The notes: generated by a model from the sequence alone, not told the origin. DNA of 64,000 bases from JAJCYL01 sp965206015 (GCA_965206015.1 CBDBIW010000002.1:62001-126000), one strand, 5' to 3'; shown: positions 36,385 through 46,289, counted from the stretch's first letter. Numbers and translations: made by a program.

Positions 36385-37579
36385 AGAATTAACAAAAGCA
36401 AGCCTTTCACCGCAGGAATCGCTGCAAAAAATTAAAAAGAACAATGCTTCATTGATTATTGGTGTCCCAAAAGAGAGGTCACTTCAAGAAAATAGGGTAT
36501 CGCTGAAACCCGAATCAGTAGCCGTTTTAGCTGGTAGAGGGCATGAACTTGTTGTGGAGTCCAGTGCTGGAAAGACTGCTAAATTTTCCGATCATGAATA
36601 CAGCGAGGCTGGGGCCAGGGTTGTGTATTCCGCAAAGGAAGCTTTTGAGTCTCAGATTGTCCTGAAAGTGGAACCACCATTGGCTGAAGAGATAGGTTAT
36701 ATGAAATCTGATTCAACATTGATTTCTGCTTTTCAAACAGGTAAACAGAGCCCGGAATTTCTAAAAGAACTGAACTCACGTCGAATTACCGCCTTAGCCT
36801 ATGAGTTCATTGAGGACAAAGTTGGAGGATTGCCTTTGGTCAGATCGATGTCAGAGATCGCCGGAAGCGCAGTAATGTTAATTGCAGCAGAATACTTAAG
36901 TAGTGTTAGCAATGGTAAAGGAATAATTTTAGGCGGAGTCACTGGAGTACCACCTGCAAAAGTGGTCATTATTGGAGCCGGAACAGTTGCTGAGCATGCT
37001 GCAAGAGCGGCACTTGGCTTAGGGGCAGATATTCAAATTTTTGACAATCATATTTACAAGCTAAGGCGCATTAAACATGCCCTAGGCCATCAGGTCTATA
37101 CATCAACCATCGATTCTGCCATATTAACAACAGCACTAAAAGCAGCAGATGTGGTTATTGGAGCATTAAGATTAGAGAAGGGCAAGGGTATTTGTGTTGT
37201 AACAGAGGATGTGGTTGCACAAATGAAAGCGGAGTCTGTTATTATTGATGTAAGTATGGATCAAGGAGGCTGTTTTGAAACTTCTGAAATGACTACCCAT
37301 AAAAATCCGGTTTTCAGAAAATACGATGTAGTTCATTATTGTGTAGCCAACATTGCTTCTCGTGTAGCCAGAACTGCCACTATCGCTTTGAGTAATATTT
37401 TAACACCAATTTTATTGCAAATTGCTAACCAAGGAGGTATTGAGGATATGATTTTCGCACAAAGCTGGTTTATGAAAGGTGTTTACACTTTTAAAGGAAA
37501 TGTTACCAATCAGCATGTGGCAGGAAAATTTGGCTTAAAACATCGAGACTTGAACTTGATAATGGCAGCCAGATTTTAG
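36362..37579 (+). CDS. ald: Alanine dehydrogenase
   Basis: 405 residues, about 30 longer than the common enzyme because of a polar N-terminal extension. IGVPKERSLQENRVSLKP is the substrate domain start, KVEPP carries the pyruvate-binding Lys region, and VVIIGAGTVAEHAARAALGLGA is the NAD-binding Rossmann motif. It interconverts alanine and pyruvate plus ammonia. tsaE-ald order is common in Cytophagales. Confidence 0.9.
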   Translation: MGQIKGTEELTKASLSPQESLQKIKKNNASLIIGVPKERSLQENRVSLKPESVAVLAGRGHELVVESSAGKTAKFSDHEYSEAGARVVYSAKEAFESQIVLKVEPPLAEEIGYMKSDSTLISAFQTGKQSPEFLKELNSRRITALAYEFIEDKVGGLPLVRSMSEIAGSAVMLIAAEYLSSVSNGKGIILGGVTGVPPAKVVIIGAGTVAEHAARAALGLGADIQIFDNHIYKLRRIKHALGHQVYTSTIDSAILTTALKAADVVIGALRLEKGKGICVVTEDVVAQMKAESVIIDVSMDQGGCFETSEMTTHKNPVFRKYDVVHYCVANIASRVARTATIALSNILTPILLQIANQGGIEDMIFAQSWFMKGVYTFKGNVTNQHVAGKFGLKHRDLNLIMAARF

Positions 37580-37588
37580 AAATCTTTT

Positions 37589-38554
37589 ATGAACACAAAA
37601 ACTATAGTATTCAACCGGCCGACACTTTCAGATATAAAAAGAGCGCACCAAAGAGTATCAAGGTATACGCACATTACTCCGATACTTACATCGCAAAGCA
37701 TAAATGAAATAAGTGGTGCCCGGATATTTTTCAAGTGTGAGAATTTCCAAAAGATAGGGGCATTTAAAATGAGAGGAGCTACTAACGCAATCCTGTCCTT
37801 GCACCCAGATGAAAGAGGGAAAGGTGTAGCAACGCATTCTTCAGGTAACCATGCACAAGCTGTTGCTCTCGCAGCTACACTCTCTGGAATAAGGGCCTAC
37901 ATTATAATGCCAAAAAATTCCCCGGCAGTAAAGCAGAAAGCAGTTGCGCACTATGGAGCAGAGATAATTCTTTGTGAAAGTACGCTTGAATCGAGGCAAG
38001 CCACTTTGGAGGTTGTACTGGACAAGACGGGCGCAATATTTATACCGCCATACGATGATTACACAGTAATTGCAGGGCAGGCCACCGCAGCTAAAGAGTT
38101 TTTTGAGGAACTGAGTGACTTGGAAGCTATCATAACTTCTGTTGGGGGTGGAGGCCTATTGAGTGGAACGGCATTGGCAGCAAATTATCTATCGCCAGAT
38201 ACTGCTGTGTATGCAGGAGAACCAGAGAATGCAGACGATGCATATCGCTCATTTAAATCTGGCAAATTACAGCCGATGGATGGCCCAATAACTATAGCTG
38301 ACGGGCTAAAAACCTCCCTAGGGGTCAGAAATTTTGATATTATCAAGGACCTCGTAAAAGACATCTTTGTTGTAAGTGAGCAAGAAATAGTTGATGCGAT
38401 GCAACTTGTCTGGGAACGTATGAAAATAGTTATTGAGCCTTCAAGTGCGGTAGCCGTTGCGGCCGTAATTAAACATCCGGAAGCTTTTAAAGATAAAAAA
38501 ATTGGATTAATTGTCACTGGTGGAAATGTCGATCTGAGCAAGTTGCCATTTTAG
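37589..38554 (+). CDS. PLP-dependent threonine/serine dehydratase
   Basis: 321 residues, a catalytic domain only, with no ACT-type regulatory domain. Lys60 in GAFKMRGATNA binds PLP, SSGNHAQ (84-90) is the substrate loop, and SVGGGGLLSG the phosphate-binding loop. It may act as catabolic threonine dehydratase or serine racemase; the sequence does not decide. It follows ald by 9 bp. Confidence 0.88.
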   Translation: MNTKTIVFNRPTLSDIKRAHQRVSRYTHITPILTSQSINEISGARIFFKCENFQKIGAFKMRGATNAILSLHPDERGKGVATHSSGNHAQAVALAATLSGIRAYIIMPKNSPAVKQKAVAHYGAEIILCESTLESRQATLEVVLDKTGAIFIPPYDDYTVIAGQATAAKEFFEELSDLEAIITSVGGGGLLSGTALAANYLSPDTAVYAGEPENADDAYRSFKSGKLQPMDGPITIADGLKTSLGVRNFDIIKDLVKDIFVVSEQEIVDAMQLVWERMKIVIEPSSAVAVAAVIKHPEAFKDKKIGLIVTGGNVDLSKLPF

Positions 38555-38574
38555 CGATGGGGAGAAATCATCAA

Positions 38575-39050
38575 AGCAGCAAGATAAAAAAGACCTTTTC
38601 ACTCACCTCAATGCACTGTTAGATTGGCCTGCGATATCAGTAGTGATCAGTAAGTACTACACTCGAGGCAAGAGAGCAATATGACTAAAAAGGGAACTTG
38701 TGAAGCTTTATTCGAGCAAATCAATGCCCCATTGGAGGCTCATTCGATTATTGTAAAACAAGGTGTGCCCATAGATGCACACATCATGGATACGCCCCTC
38801 AAACCGAAGGGCAAGCCAAAATATCAGATAGCCCAAGATAGGGAAGTGGAAGAACGCCCGTCAGAAGAACGCTCAAAGGAAGCGTCATCAAAAGAAGTGG
38901 AAAAACAAATACAACTGCCAATTTGAACGAGATTAATAATTTGGAAGAAGTTTTGGACCGTGCTGATTGACCCGAACATATCGCATTGAAAGCAGACAAA
39001 GGCTATCAGTCAAAGAAAAATGCAGACCTTTTGACCCATCTGGAGGCGTA
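38575..39050 (+). pseudogene. Decayed IS5-like transposase
   Basis: Frames in succession read DLFTHLNALLDWPAI, YYTRGKRA, LFEQINAPLEAHSIIVKQG, DTPLKPKGKPKYQI.QDREVEE and LEEVLDRAD, ALKADKGYQSKKNADLL, all typical of an IS5-group transposase core. Several frameshifts and stops separate them. The 81-residue open frame at 38681 is part of this remnant. Confidence 0.65.
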
Positions 39051-39097
39051 AACACAAAAACCGGATCCCGGAACTTGTGAAATTCAAGATTTACGCT

Positions 39098-39640
39098 CTT
39101 TCTGCAACCTTTTGCAACGGTTTTAAGTTCTTTTGAAACCCATATCTCCAGATACTTTATCGACAAAGATTGCCTGCCCGTTGTAGTCCTTAATTGTTAC
39201 TTCGACTACCTGATTGTCAGCTCCTACAACCTGAACGTTTACTTTATTCTTATCATCTGTTTCGTCCGGATTTTAAAAAAAATGTTGGGTGCTCTATTTT
39301 CTCGAAATGAGACAATGTCTGTTCAAGAATTTTGCCTCCCTTCTCAACTTCTATCTTGTACATTCCAACTGGAAAGTCTCTAAAGTTGTATGTGCGAGTA
39401 AAGGCTGTCTGTCATTTTTTCAATTTGACCAGTAAAAATCTTTTTACCCTTTTCGTTATAGATATTGAAGAATGCCTTGCTCTTTTCAGGTGTATCCACC
39501 GCTAATCTGTAGATATCGTGATCTGCTGTTTCAAAAAATGAAGCCTTATTCTATTGAGATGTTGTTTGTGCCGCAGCACTGCCCATAACTATTACGGGCA
39601 ATACCATGATTGTTGTTAGTTTTTCAATTTGAGTTTTTTA
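39098..39640 (-). pseudogene. Broken secreted protein gene
   Basis: Minus-strand pieces in different frames give FFETADHDIYRLAVDTPEKS.AFFNIYNEKGKKIF, then FRDFPVGMYKIEVEKGGKIL, then NKVNVQVVGADNQVVEVTIK and VSGDMGFKRTYNL-like ends. A degraded signal peptide lies near 39560-39640. It resembles small exported proteins of Cytophagales with T9SS-tail-like beta repeats. At least three frameshifts are required. Confidence 0.5.
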
Positions 39641-39731
39641 ATTTACCACTAACGTTTACGTAATTGCTCACATAAATGGTTGTGAATAATTATGAATAAG
39701 CAGTAACCCATTTGATTTTTAATAAAACTCA

Positions 39732-40844
39732 TTAAAAGAATTCTTTCATTCTTTCGAAAAACCCCTTTTCGGCATTTGTAGGTTTGGGTTCAAAATTGGC
39801 TGAGTTTTTAAGTCCCTCAAGTATTTGACGCTCATTGGGTGTGAGTTGCTTAGGGGTCCAAACGTTTACATGAATTAACTGATCACCTTTATCGTAACCA
39901 TTGATGTCCTTAATGCCCTTTCCTCTCAATCGTAATATTTTACCGCCTTGAGTACCCGGTTCGATTTTTATTTTAACCTTGCCATCAATAGTTGGAACTT
40001 CTATTGAGCTGCCCAGTGCAGCGTCTGTAAAGCTGATGTAAAGATCGAATATAACGTTGTTATTATCTCTTTGAAGTTGGTCGTGCTCTTTTTCTTCAAT
40101 AACAATCAATAAATCGCCAGCTACTCCACCGCCAGGTGCCTCATTACCTTTTCCAGACATTGATAGCTGCATGCCCTCGGAAACGCCGGCTGGAATTTTA
40201 ACAGATATTACCTCTTCTTTTGGTTTCAGGCCTGACCCGTCAACTCCTGGAGGCCTGTTATCAATAAGCTGTCCCGCACCACCACATGTATGACATGTTG
40301 AAGCTGACATCATTTGGCCCAGCATAGTGTTTACAACTTTCTTTACCTGGCCTGTGCCCTGGCAAACGTGGCATGATTTAAAAGTCATCCCGTCAGCCGC
40401 CATCATTCGATTGACCTTTATCTTTTTCTCAACGCCATTGGCCACCTCGTCTAAAGTCAGCTTTAATTTAATTCTGAGATTAGATCCTTTCCGTCGTCGA
40501 GTTCCTCTACTTCCTCCACCAAAAAAACTTTCAAATCCACCGCCACCACCGAAGACATCTCCAAATTGTGAAAAAATATCTTCCATGTTCATTCCGCCAC
40601 TGAAACCTCCGGCTCCTCCCCTCATACCCTCATGACCAAACTGGTCATATCTTTGACGTTTCGAACTGTCGCTCAATACCTCATATGCTTCAGCCGCTTC
40701 TTTAAACTTGTTTTCCGCCTCAGGGTTATCAGGATTCTTATCGGGATGAAATTTGATAGCTACCTTGCGGTAAGCCTTTTTAATCTCATCTTGTGAGGCT
40801 CCCTTGTTTACACCTAAAATGTCATAATAATCCTTTTTGCTCAT
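39732..40844 (-). CDS. dnaJ: Chaperone DnaJ with reduced zinc region
   Basis: 370 residues. The J domain has HPD at 33-35. A Gly/Phe region follows at about 70-115 with [11 protein letters not shown] and [12 protein letters not shown]. The zinc region contains only two CxxCxGxG repeats, CHVCQGTG and CHTCGGAG, instead of four. Client-binding domains follow ([36 protein letters not shown]). It stimulates DnaK ATPase. It is 4 bp after grpE in one operon. Confidence 0.93.
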   Translation of the reverse strand: MSKKDYYDILGVNKGASQDEIKKAYRKVAIKFHPDKNPDNPEAENKFKEAAEAYEVLSDSSKRQRYDQFGHEGMRGGAGGFSGGMNMEDIFSQFGDVFGGGGGFESFFGGGSRGTRRRKGSNLRIKLKLTLDEVANGVEKKIKVNRMMAADGMTFKSCHVCQGTGQVKKVVNTMLGQMMSASTCHTCGGAGQLIDNRPPGVDGSGLKPKEEVISVKIPAGVSEGMQLSMSGKGNEAPGGGVAGDLLIVIEEKEHDQLQRDNNNVIFDLYISFTDAALGSSIEVPTIDGKVKIKIEPGTQGGKILRLRGKGIKDINGYDKGDQLIHVNVWTPKQLTPNERQILEGLKNSANFEPKPTNAEKGFFERMKEFF

Positions 40845-40848
40845 CTAA

Positions 40849-41430
40849 TTATGCTCCTGTTACAACTTTTGCGAATCGCACAACCTTTTCGTTCAAGTAG
40901 TACCCACTTTCAACAACATCTACGATTTTTCCTTTCAATTTTTCTGATGGAGCAGGTATTTGAGTAATGGCTTCATGAACTTCCTCATTAAAATCATCGC
41001 CAATGGCGATCTTCATTGGTTTAACCCCTTTTTGTTCCAACACTTTTACCATTTTATGGTAAATCAGCTCCACCCCCTCTTTTTCTGCCGTATCGTTCTT
41101 TGCATCAAGAGCTTTTATAGCTCGCTCGAAGTCGTCGATTACAGGAAGTAATGCAGCTATTAAGTCTTCACTGGCAGTTTTGATTAAATCAATCCGTTCT
41201 TTGGTTGTTCGTCGTCTGAAATTGTCAAATTCCGAATAAAGACGTAAGTATTTTTCCTTTTGCTCTTCTAAACCATCTTTAAGTTGGTCAAGTTCTGGTT
41301 TTTCCTCTATAACCTCATCTTTATTACCTTCCTCGGAATTTGATTCAGGTACTTTGGTTTTAGAATCTTCACTTGCTAAGACCTCCTGCCCATTGTCCTC
41401 TAGCTTCTTTTTTCCTTTAGCTTTTGCCAT
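40849..41430 (-). CDS. grpE: Nucleotide exchange factor GrpE
   Basis: 193 residues. An acidic, lysine-rich N-terminal tail (1-55) precedes a long coiled coil (KEKYLRLYSEFDNFRRRTTKE) and the beta-wing domain (GDDFNEEVHEAITQIPAPSEKLKGKIVDVVESGYYLNEKVVRFAKV). It releases ADP from DnaK. First gene of grpE-dnaJ, with a sigma-54-like promoter upstream. Confidence 0.94.
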   Translation of the reverse strand: MAKAKGKKKLEDNGQEVLASEDSKTKVPESNSEEGNKDEVIEEKPELDQLKDGLEEQKEKYLRLYSEFDNFRRRTTKERIDLIKTASEDLIAALLPVIDDFERAIKALDAKNDTAEKEGVELIYHKMVKVLEQKGVKPMKIAIGDDFNEEVHEAITQIPAPSEKLKGKIVDVVESGYYLNEKVVRFAKVVTGA

Positions 41431-41464
41431 AGACCTACCTATATTAATTCTGCAATTTTTGGAA

Positions 41465-41479
41465 ACAATATCTCTGCCA
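41465..41479 (-). promoter_or_regulatory. Sigma-54-like promoter of grpE-dnaJ
   Basis: On the minus strand TGGCAGAGATATTGT fits the -24/-12 pattern TGGCA-N7-TTG(C/T), 35 bp before the grpE ATG. Just upstream, TGTCATAT occurs twice in tandem (41491-41506), a possible activator site. No canonical CIRCE element is seen. Confidence 0.4.
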
Positions 41480-41514
41480 TTGATGCCAAATATGACAATA
41501 TGACATAAGGGATT

Positions 41515-42516
41515 CTATTGAGTTGACTTATTCAAAGTCAACCATATCAAGTCTTTTAAATCATTCAGGCCCAGTTGCATAATACTGGAAATAAAAACGG
41601 TAGTTATTTCTTCAGGAAGCTCGGCCTTCATTGCTGCAACTAGTTCTTCGTCTAACAAGTCCGATTTGGAAATGGCTATAATACGTTCTTTATCTAGTAA
41701 TTCAGGGTTGTATTTTTTGAGTTCGCCAAGAAGGATTTGGAACTCCGACTTTATGTCTTTGGAATCTGCTGGAATTAAGAAAACCAGCATTGAGTTCCTT
41801 TCTATATGTCTCAGAAATCGAATGCCAAGTCCCTTGCCAGCAGCGGCACCTTCGATTATACCGGGAATATCAGCCATGACAAACGACCGGTCATCCCTGT
41901 AGGCGACGACTCCGAGGTTTGGTGTAAGTGTGGTAAAAGGGTAATTTCCAATTTCTGGTTTGGCCGCTGAGATAGAAGATAGAAGTGTTGATTTACCAGC
42001 GTTTGGAAAACCTACTAAACCTACATCAGCTAATAGCTTTAACTCGAGAATGACCCGGCCTTCTGTACCTGGTTCACCAGGTTGTGCATGCCTTGGTGCT
42101 TGATTTGTGGCTGTACGGAAATGGAAATTGCCTAAACCACCTCGACCGGCAGGCATTAACACTAATTCCTGCCCTTCCTCCAAAACCTCTGCCAGTTGTT
42201 CTTCCGTGTCAGCATTTCTTGCAATTGTACCCAGAGGGACCTCTAGGATAATGTCCTCACCCTGAGATCCAGAACGTTTAGACGCTTCTCCCGGATTGCC
42301 GTTATCTGCATGTATATGTTTGCGATGTTTTAAATGAAGTAATGTCCAAAGTTGTGTGCTACCTTTTAGAATAATATTAGCACCTCGCCCCCCGTCCCCT
42401 CCATCTGGTCCTCCCAGAGGAACATGTTTTTCACGACGAAAATGGGTGAATCCTGGTCCCCCTGCCCCTGAGCGGCAGAAAATCTTAACGTAATCAATAA
42501 AATTTGAAGAAGACAT
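41515..42516 (-). CDS. obg: GTPase Obg/CgtA
   Basis: 333 residues. The glycine-rich Obg fold (1-157) starts [18 protein letters not shown]. The G domain has [11 protein letters not shown] (G1), TTLTPNLG (G2), [16 protein letters not shown] (G3) and ISKSD (G4). It binds the large ribosomal subunit and links ribosome assembly to nutrient state. It follows adk by 15 bp; obg-adk is usual in Bacteroidota. Confidence 0.95.
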   Translation of the reverse strand: MSSSNFIDYVKIFCRSGAGGPGFTHFRREKHVPLGGPDGGDGGRGANIILKGSTQLWTLLHLKHRKHIHADNGNPGEASKRSGSQGEDIILEVPLGTIARNADTEEQLAEVLEEGQELVLMPAGRGGLGNFHFRTATNQAPRHAQPGEPGTEGRVILELKLLADVGLVGFPNAGKSTLLSSISAAKPEIGNYPFTTLTPNLGVVAYRDDRSFVMADIPGIIEGAAAGKGLGIRFLRHIERNSMLVFLIPADSKDIKSEFQILLGELKKYNPELLDKERIIAISKSDLLDEELVAAMKAELPEEITTVFISSIMQLGLNDLKDLIWLTLNKSTQ

Positions 42517-42531
42517 CCTTGATATGGAGGC

Positions 42532-43104
42532 CTATAGCAAATCAATCACCTTGGCAAGGCTACTGAAAATTTTATCAATAGAACCCACTCCTTCAGTTTT
42601 GTGGTATTTACCCTGCTTTTCATAATATTCAGCAACAGGCAAAGTTTCATCCTTGTAGACTTTGATTCGTGTATTTATCTTATCGTCATCCTGATCGTCA
42701 ACCCGACCACTGGTGAGTGCTCTTTTCTTTATTCTTGTCTTCAACTCTCTATCGGGAACTTCGAGCGCAACCATCCCATTGATGTAATCACCCAATTTTG
42801 TCATCAATCCATCCAGAGCCTCAGCCTGAGCCACTGTTCTTGGAAAACCATCAAAGATAAACCCATGGGTATCAGGGGTATCTTTGATCTTATCTTCCAC
42901 CATTCCAATCACCACACTATCTGGTACCAGTTTACCTTCGTCCGTGTATTTCTGTGTGGTTTTCCCTAATTCAGTTCCTTCATGTAGGTGTTTCCTGAAA
43001 AGGTCACCGGTAGAAAGATGTGAAAGCTGATATTTCTCAATAATCTTCTCACTTTGAGTGCCCTTACCTGATCCGGGAGGTCCAAATAGTACAATATTTA
43101 ACAT
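42532..43104 (-). CDS. adk: Adenylate kinase, short-lid form
   Basis: 190 residues. The P-loop GPPGSGKGTQ is at 8-17, with LSTGDLFR for AMP binding, FDGFPRTVAQAEAL, and a short lid with RALTSGRVDDQDD, lacking the zinc-finger extension. It converts AMP and ATP into two ADP. The start at 43104 lies inside the first copy of a 26-bp tandem duplication whose second copy creates an upstream mini-ORF. Confidence 0.94.
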   Translation of the reverse strand: MLNIVLFGPPGSGKGTQSEKIIEKYQLSHLSTGDLFRKHLHEGTELGKTTQKYTDEGKLVPDSVVIGMVEDKIKDTPDTHGFIFDGFPRTVAQAEALDGLMTKLGDYINGMVALEVPDRELKTRIKKRALTSGRVDDQDDDKINTRIKVYKDETLPVAEYYEKQGKYHKTEGVGSIDKIFSSLAKVIDLL

Positions 43105-43134
43105 AATACAAATAGTACAATATTTAACATAATA
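43083..43134. repeat. 26-bp tandem duplication across the adk start
   Basis: Two identical 26-nt units (43083-43108 and 43109-43134) lie head to tail. Each carries, on the minus strand, the first codons of adk (ATG TTA AAT ATT GTA CTA). The true start is in the unit next to the gene. Confidence 0.95.
43098..43130 (-). CDS. Ten-codon upstream mini-ORF overlapping the adk start
   Basis: From the duplicated ATG at 43130 the frame reads MLNIVLFVLC and stops at TAA (43100-43098). That stop overlaps the second codon of adk, whose ATG is at 43104. Because 26 is not a multiple of three, the copy cannot extend Adk. It may couple or reduce adk translation; whether it is translated is unknown. Confidence 0.4.
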   Translation of the reverse strand: MLNIVLFVLC

Positions 43135-43271
43135 TCTTATATTACTTCGAAAAGTTGCGAAGATAGCAGCTTCAGTTGAATAATATTTCTAATCGAGTCT
43201 CAAAATTGCCGTAATTTCATATCTCGTGCGAAAGATTGTTTGAACATCAATACTTACTTTAATTATTCGCT

Positions 43272-44186
43272 ATGAGCTACCTGTTTAACGACTTCAAAGG
43301 CTGGAAATCCTATTGTGAAGAAAAAAAGCTTGAACTCCACCAGTCTGTAATAGAATACGAAGTGGCTCACAACAAGAAAGATGAGTCGATGATTTGGATT
43401 GGGCTTGAACAAGCATATCATGTAATGAGTGATGCGGTTAAAACTGGTTTATCTGAAGACATGAAATCTCGTTCGGGGATGATTAATAACGGAGCCAAAA
43501 AAGTATTTAATTCTAACGTCACTGTACTTTCCCGTGAATTTACTCTCCTTATCTCCAGAGCTCTTGCGGCTAAAGAGGTAAACTCCTGCATGGGTAGAGT
43601 AGTAGCGGCACCAACAGCTGGTGCTTCGGGTATTTTACCTGGCATAATGGTCACCCTTCAGGAAATTCATCACCTGGATGATCGGAAAATATTAGAAGGC
43701 TTATTGGTGGGTGCTGGCATAGCTTTAATTATTGAACAAAAAGCATCCTTAGCTGGAGCGGTTGGAGGTTGCCAGGCAGAAACTGGTAGTGCTGCCGCAA
43801 TGGCTTCTGGAGCCATTGTCTATTGCTTGGAAGGAAGTATTGACCAAGTCTTTAATGCCGTTGCTATCACTATACAATGTATGCTTGGGCTTATTTGTGA
43901 TCCGGTTGCAGGATTAGTTGAAGTGCCCTGCGTAGTAAGAAATGCAAGTGCTGCAGCTATTGCCAACTCATCTGCCCAAATTGCACTTGCCCAGGTTGAT
44001 GCTGTGATTCCAGTTGATGAGTGCGTTCAGGCAATGGGTGAAGTTGGAGAAAGTATGGAAGACAGGTATAAAGAGACTGCATTAGGTGGACTTGCCGCAA
44101 CCTTAACTGGTCAGAAAATTTCGGATAGAGTTTTAATTAAGGATATAGAGATCATCCCTAATAATGAGGAGTCGTTGCTGGGATAA
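43272..44186 (+). CDS. sdaA: L-serine dehydratase, iron-sulfur type, alpha subunit
   Basis: 304 residues. This is the catalytic alpha chain: GRVVAAPTAGASGILPGI is the substrate loop, and GGCQAETGSAAAMASGA with CDPVAGLVEVPC supplies the [4Fe-4S] cysteines. It deaminates L-serine to pyruvate. The family often pairs with a separate beta subunit (or carries it fused N-terminally); neither is present next to this gene. It is divergent from adk and convergent with kdsB. Confidence 0.88.
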   Translation: MSYLFNDFKGWKSYCEEKKLELHQSVIEYEVAHNKKDESMIWIGLEQAYHVMSDAVKTGLSEDMKSRSGMINNGAKKVFNSNVTVLSREFTLLISRALAAKEVNSCMGRVVAAPTAGASGILPGIMVTLQEIHHLDDRKILEGLLVGAGIALIIEQKASLAGAVGGCQAETGSAAAMASGAIVYCLEGSIDQVFNAVAITIQCMLGLICDPVAGLVEVPCVVRNASAAAIANSSAQIALAQVDAVIPVDECVQAMGEVGESMEDRYKETALGGLAATLTGQKISDRVLIKDIEIIPNNEESLLG

Positions 44187-44195
44187 CATATAAGT

Positions 44196-44933
44196 TCAGT
44201 GTTGAGATTCTTTCAGCCTAGGATTCAAAATGCGTTCCAAATCAGCTGGCGAATCAATACTGTGACTGTCCTGAAGAGTTTCAACAACTTTAACCTTATA
44301 CCCATTTTCTAACCATCTTAATTGTTCCAGCGATTCCGCCAATTCCAATGTCGACAGTGGTAATTGATTAATTTTTTGAAGCACGTCGGTACGATAGGCA
44401 TAGATGCCAATGTGTTTGTAAAAGCCATGGTAGTCCTCCTTGTTCTTAAATAAGGGAATTGATGATCTACTGAAATAATGGGCAAAGCTGTCCTTGCTGA
44501 AAACGACCTTGATGATATTAGGATCTTCGAATAGTAATCTGTTTTTTTCCTGTTTTACCAATGTCCCCAACTCAACTTCAGAACTCAAAGAATCGGCTAA
44601 AAGATCAATCTGAATGGGTGAAATGAAAGGTTCATCCCCCTGGATGTTAATCACAAAATCATAATGCACCGACGAATTGGATAGCACTTCACCGCACCTC
44701 TCCGTACCATTTTGGTGCTTGTCGGACGTAAGCATAACCTTACCTCCAAAATCACTCGCATGGGATGCAATTCGTTGATCGTCTGTAGCGACAAGAAGAT
44801 CGTCCAACATTTTGGCCTTCGCAGCTTGCTCATAGACCCTTTGAATCATGGTCTTGCCCTCTATATCAATCAGAGGTTTCCCTGGAAAACGAGTAGATGC
44901 ATACCTTGAAGGAATTATCCCTAGGATTTTCAT
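44196..44933 (-). CDS. kdsB: 3-deoxy-manno-octulosonate cytidylyltransferase
   Basis: 245 residues, standard length. IPSRYASTRFPGKPL is the CTP-binding N-terminus; ATDDQRIASHA, LTSDKHQNGTERC and INIQGDEPFI are further signatures. It activates Kdo as CMP-Kdo for lipid A core assembly. It abuts the NfeD gene directly. Confidence 0.95.
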   Translation of the reverse strand: MKILGIIPSRYASTRFPGKPLIDIEGKTMIQRVYEQAAKAKMLDDLLVATDDQRIASHASDFGGKVMLTSDKHQNGTERCGEVLSNSSVHYDFVINIQGDEPFISPIQIDLLADSLSSEVELGTLVKQEKNRLLFEDPNIIKVVFSKDSFAHYFSRSSIPLFKNKEDYHGFYKHIGIYAYRTDVLQKINQLPLSTLELAESLEQLRWLENGYKVKVVETLQDSHSIDSPADLERILNPRLKESQH

Positions 44934-46289
44934 TCAACTATTTACTTCTTTCACCTTGAAAGAGGTTCCCTCTTCACCAATTACTTCAATCTCAACATCC
45001 TGAGCAATATAGTTGCCTCGCGTAAAGGCATCATATACATCATCCTCAATCATAATTTTACCGCTTGGGCGAAGATTAGTATATGCCTTTCCTCGCTTAC
45101 CTAACATGGATTCTTTTCTAAAACTGGCCGCATTAAAGCCTTCTTCCTTAGCCTGAACATCTTGTAGTGCAACTCTTTTGAATACGTTGGAATCAGCTAG
45201 CCTTACCCCTCCAACGAATATCAGAATGAAGGAACCCATTAATCCTGCCAATGTGGTTGAAACGGCCAGGAATATTGACTCTGGGGCTACAAATGAAAAA
45301 TCAAGGTCATCATTATTCAACATGACAAGAACCAGGGAACTCAAGGTTAAACCGATGCCAAGAATACCGGCTACGCCAAAGCCCGGAATAACGAAGATTT
45401 CTAAACCTATTAGTGCTATTCCCACAAAAAACAGGGCTATTTCCCAATTTTCAGCCAATCCGTTCAAATAATATGGAACGAAATAAAAGACGAGTGCAAT
45501 GAGTGCTGCCAATATTGGGAAACCAACTCCCGGGGTTTGTAATTCGAAATAAATACCACCTAGAATCACTAAAATAAGGATGCCACTTATTAAAGGATTC
45601 AGAAAGAATGCGATGACTTTATTTGTAGAGTCAAGCTTGTAAATATTAATCTCGTAGTTAGTCATGCCAACTCGGGTAAGTAACTCATCAATATTTTTTA
45701 CCTGCGCTTCGCAAAAACCAAATTTTATTGCCTCAGATGTCGAAAGTGTTATCACCTTGCCTGCGGCCGAGATACTGTCAATTGTGATAGTCTCATCAAC
45801 CATGGCTTCAGCAATTCGGGGATCTCTCCCATTAGCTTCTGCCGTTGATCTCATCATTGACCTCATATAGGATTGATATTTATCGGGTGCAGCCTGACCC
45901 TCAGCAGTTACCACCGTAGCTGCTCCTATACTTGATCCTGCGGCCATGTAGATGCTGTCACAAGCAATTGATATTAAGGCACCGGCACTTGCAGCGTCTT
46001 TATTGATAAAGACATGAATTGGCTTTTCGAATTCCAGGACCATGGTGCGAATGTCATCAGCGTCATTCACTGCACCTCCGTAGGTATCCATCTCGATTAT
46101 AACCATATCGGCTTCACTGTCAACCGCCTCCTCAAGAGCGAGTTCTACATAGTGATTCATTCGAGGATCAATCTCCGCTTTGATCTCCATCACAAAAACC
46201 TTTGCCGGCACATCTTCATCTTCCTGATAAAAATTGGCATGACTCTGGTGGGTAATAGTAGAAATCAAAAGAATAAACAGCCACTTCAT
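44934..46289 (-). CDS. NfeD-family membrane serine protease
   Basis: About 451 residues from MKWLFILLISTITHQSHA, which gives a good signal peptide; an ATG at 46310 would add seven residues. A ClpP/SppA-like protease domain (about 30-230) has VIIEMDTYGGAVNDA and INKDAASAGALISIACD with the likely nucleophile Ser. Four to five membrane helices (about 240-370) and a C-terminal OB-fold NfeD domain follow. Family members cleave membrane proteins such as stomatin partners. It is upstream of kdsB without a gap. Confidence 0.88.
   Translation of the reverse strand: MKWLFILLISTITHQSHANFYQEDEDVPAKVFVMEIKAEIDPRMNHYVELALEEAVDSEADMVIIEMDTYGGAVNDADDIRTMVLEFEKPIHVFINKDAASAGALISIACDSIYMAAGSSIGAATVVTAEGQAAPDKYQSYMRSMMRSTAEANGRDPRIAEAMVDETITIDSISAAGKVITLSTSEAIKFGFCEAQVKNIDELLTRVGMTNYEINIYKLDSTNKVIAFFLNPLISGILILVILGGIYFELQTPGVGFPILAALIALVFYFVPYYLNGLAENWEIALFFVGIALIGLEIFVIPGFGVAGILGIGLTLSSLVLVMLNNDDLDFSFVAPESIFLAVSTTLAGLMGSFILIFVGGVRLADSNVFKRVALQDVQAKEEGFNAASFRKESMLGKRGKAYTNLRPSGKIMIEDDVYDAFTRGNYIAQDVEIEVIGEEGTSFKVKEVNS

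Noticed and set aside
43083..43134. CRISPR-like repeat
   Set aside because: There are only two adjacent identical units without spacers, and no cas gene; it is a simple tandem duplication. No CRISPR array was seen anywhere in the window.
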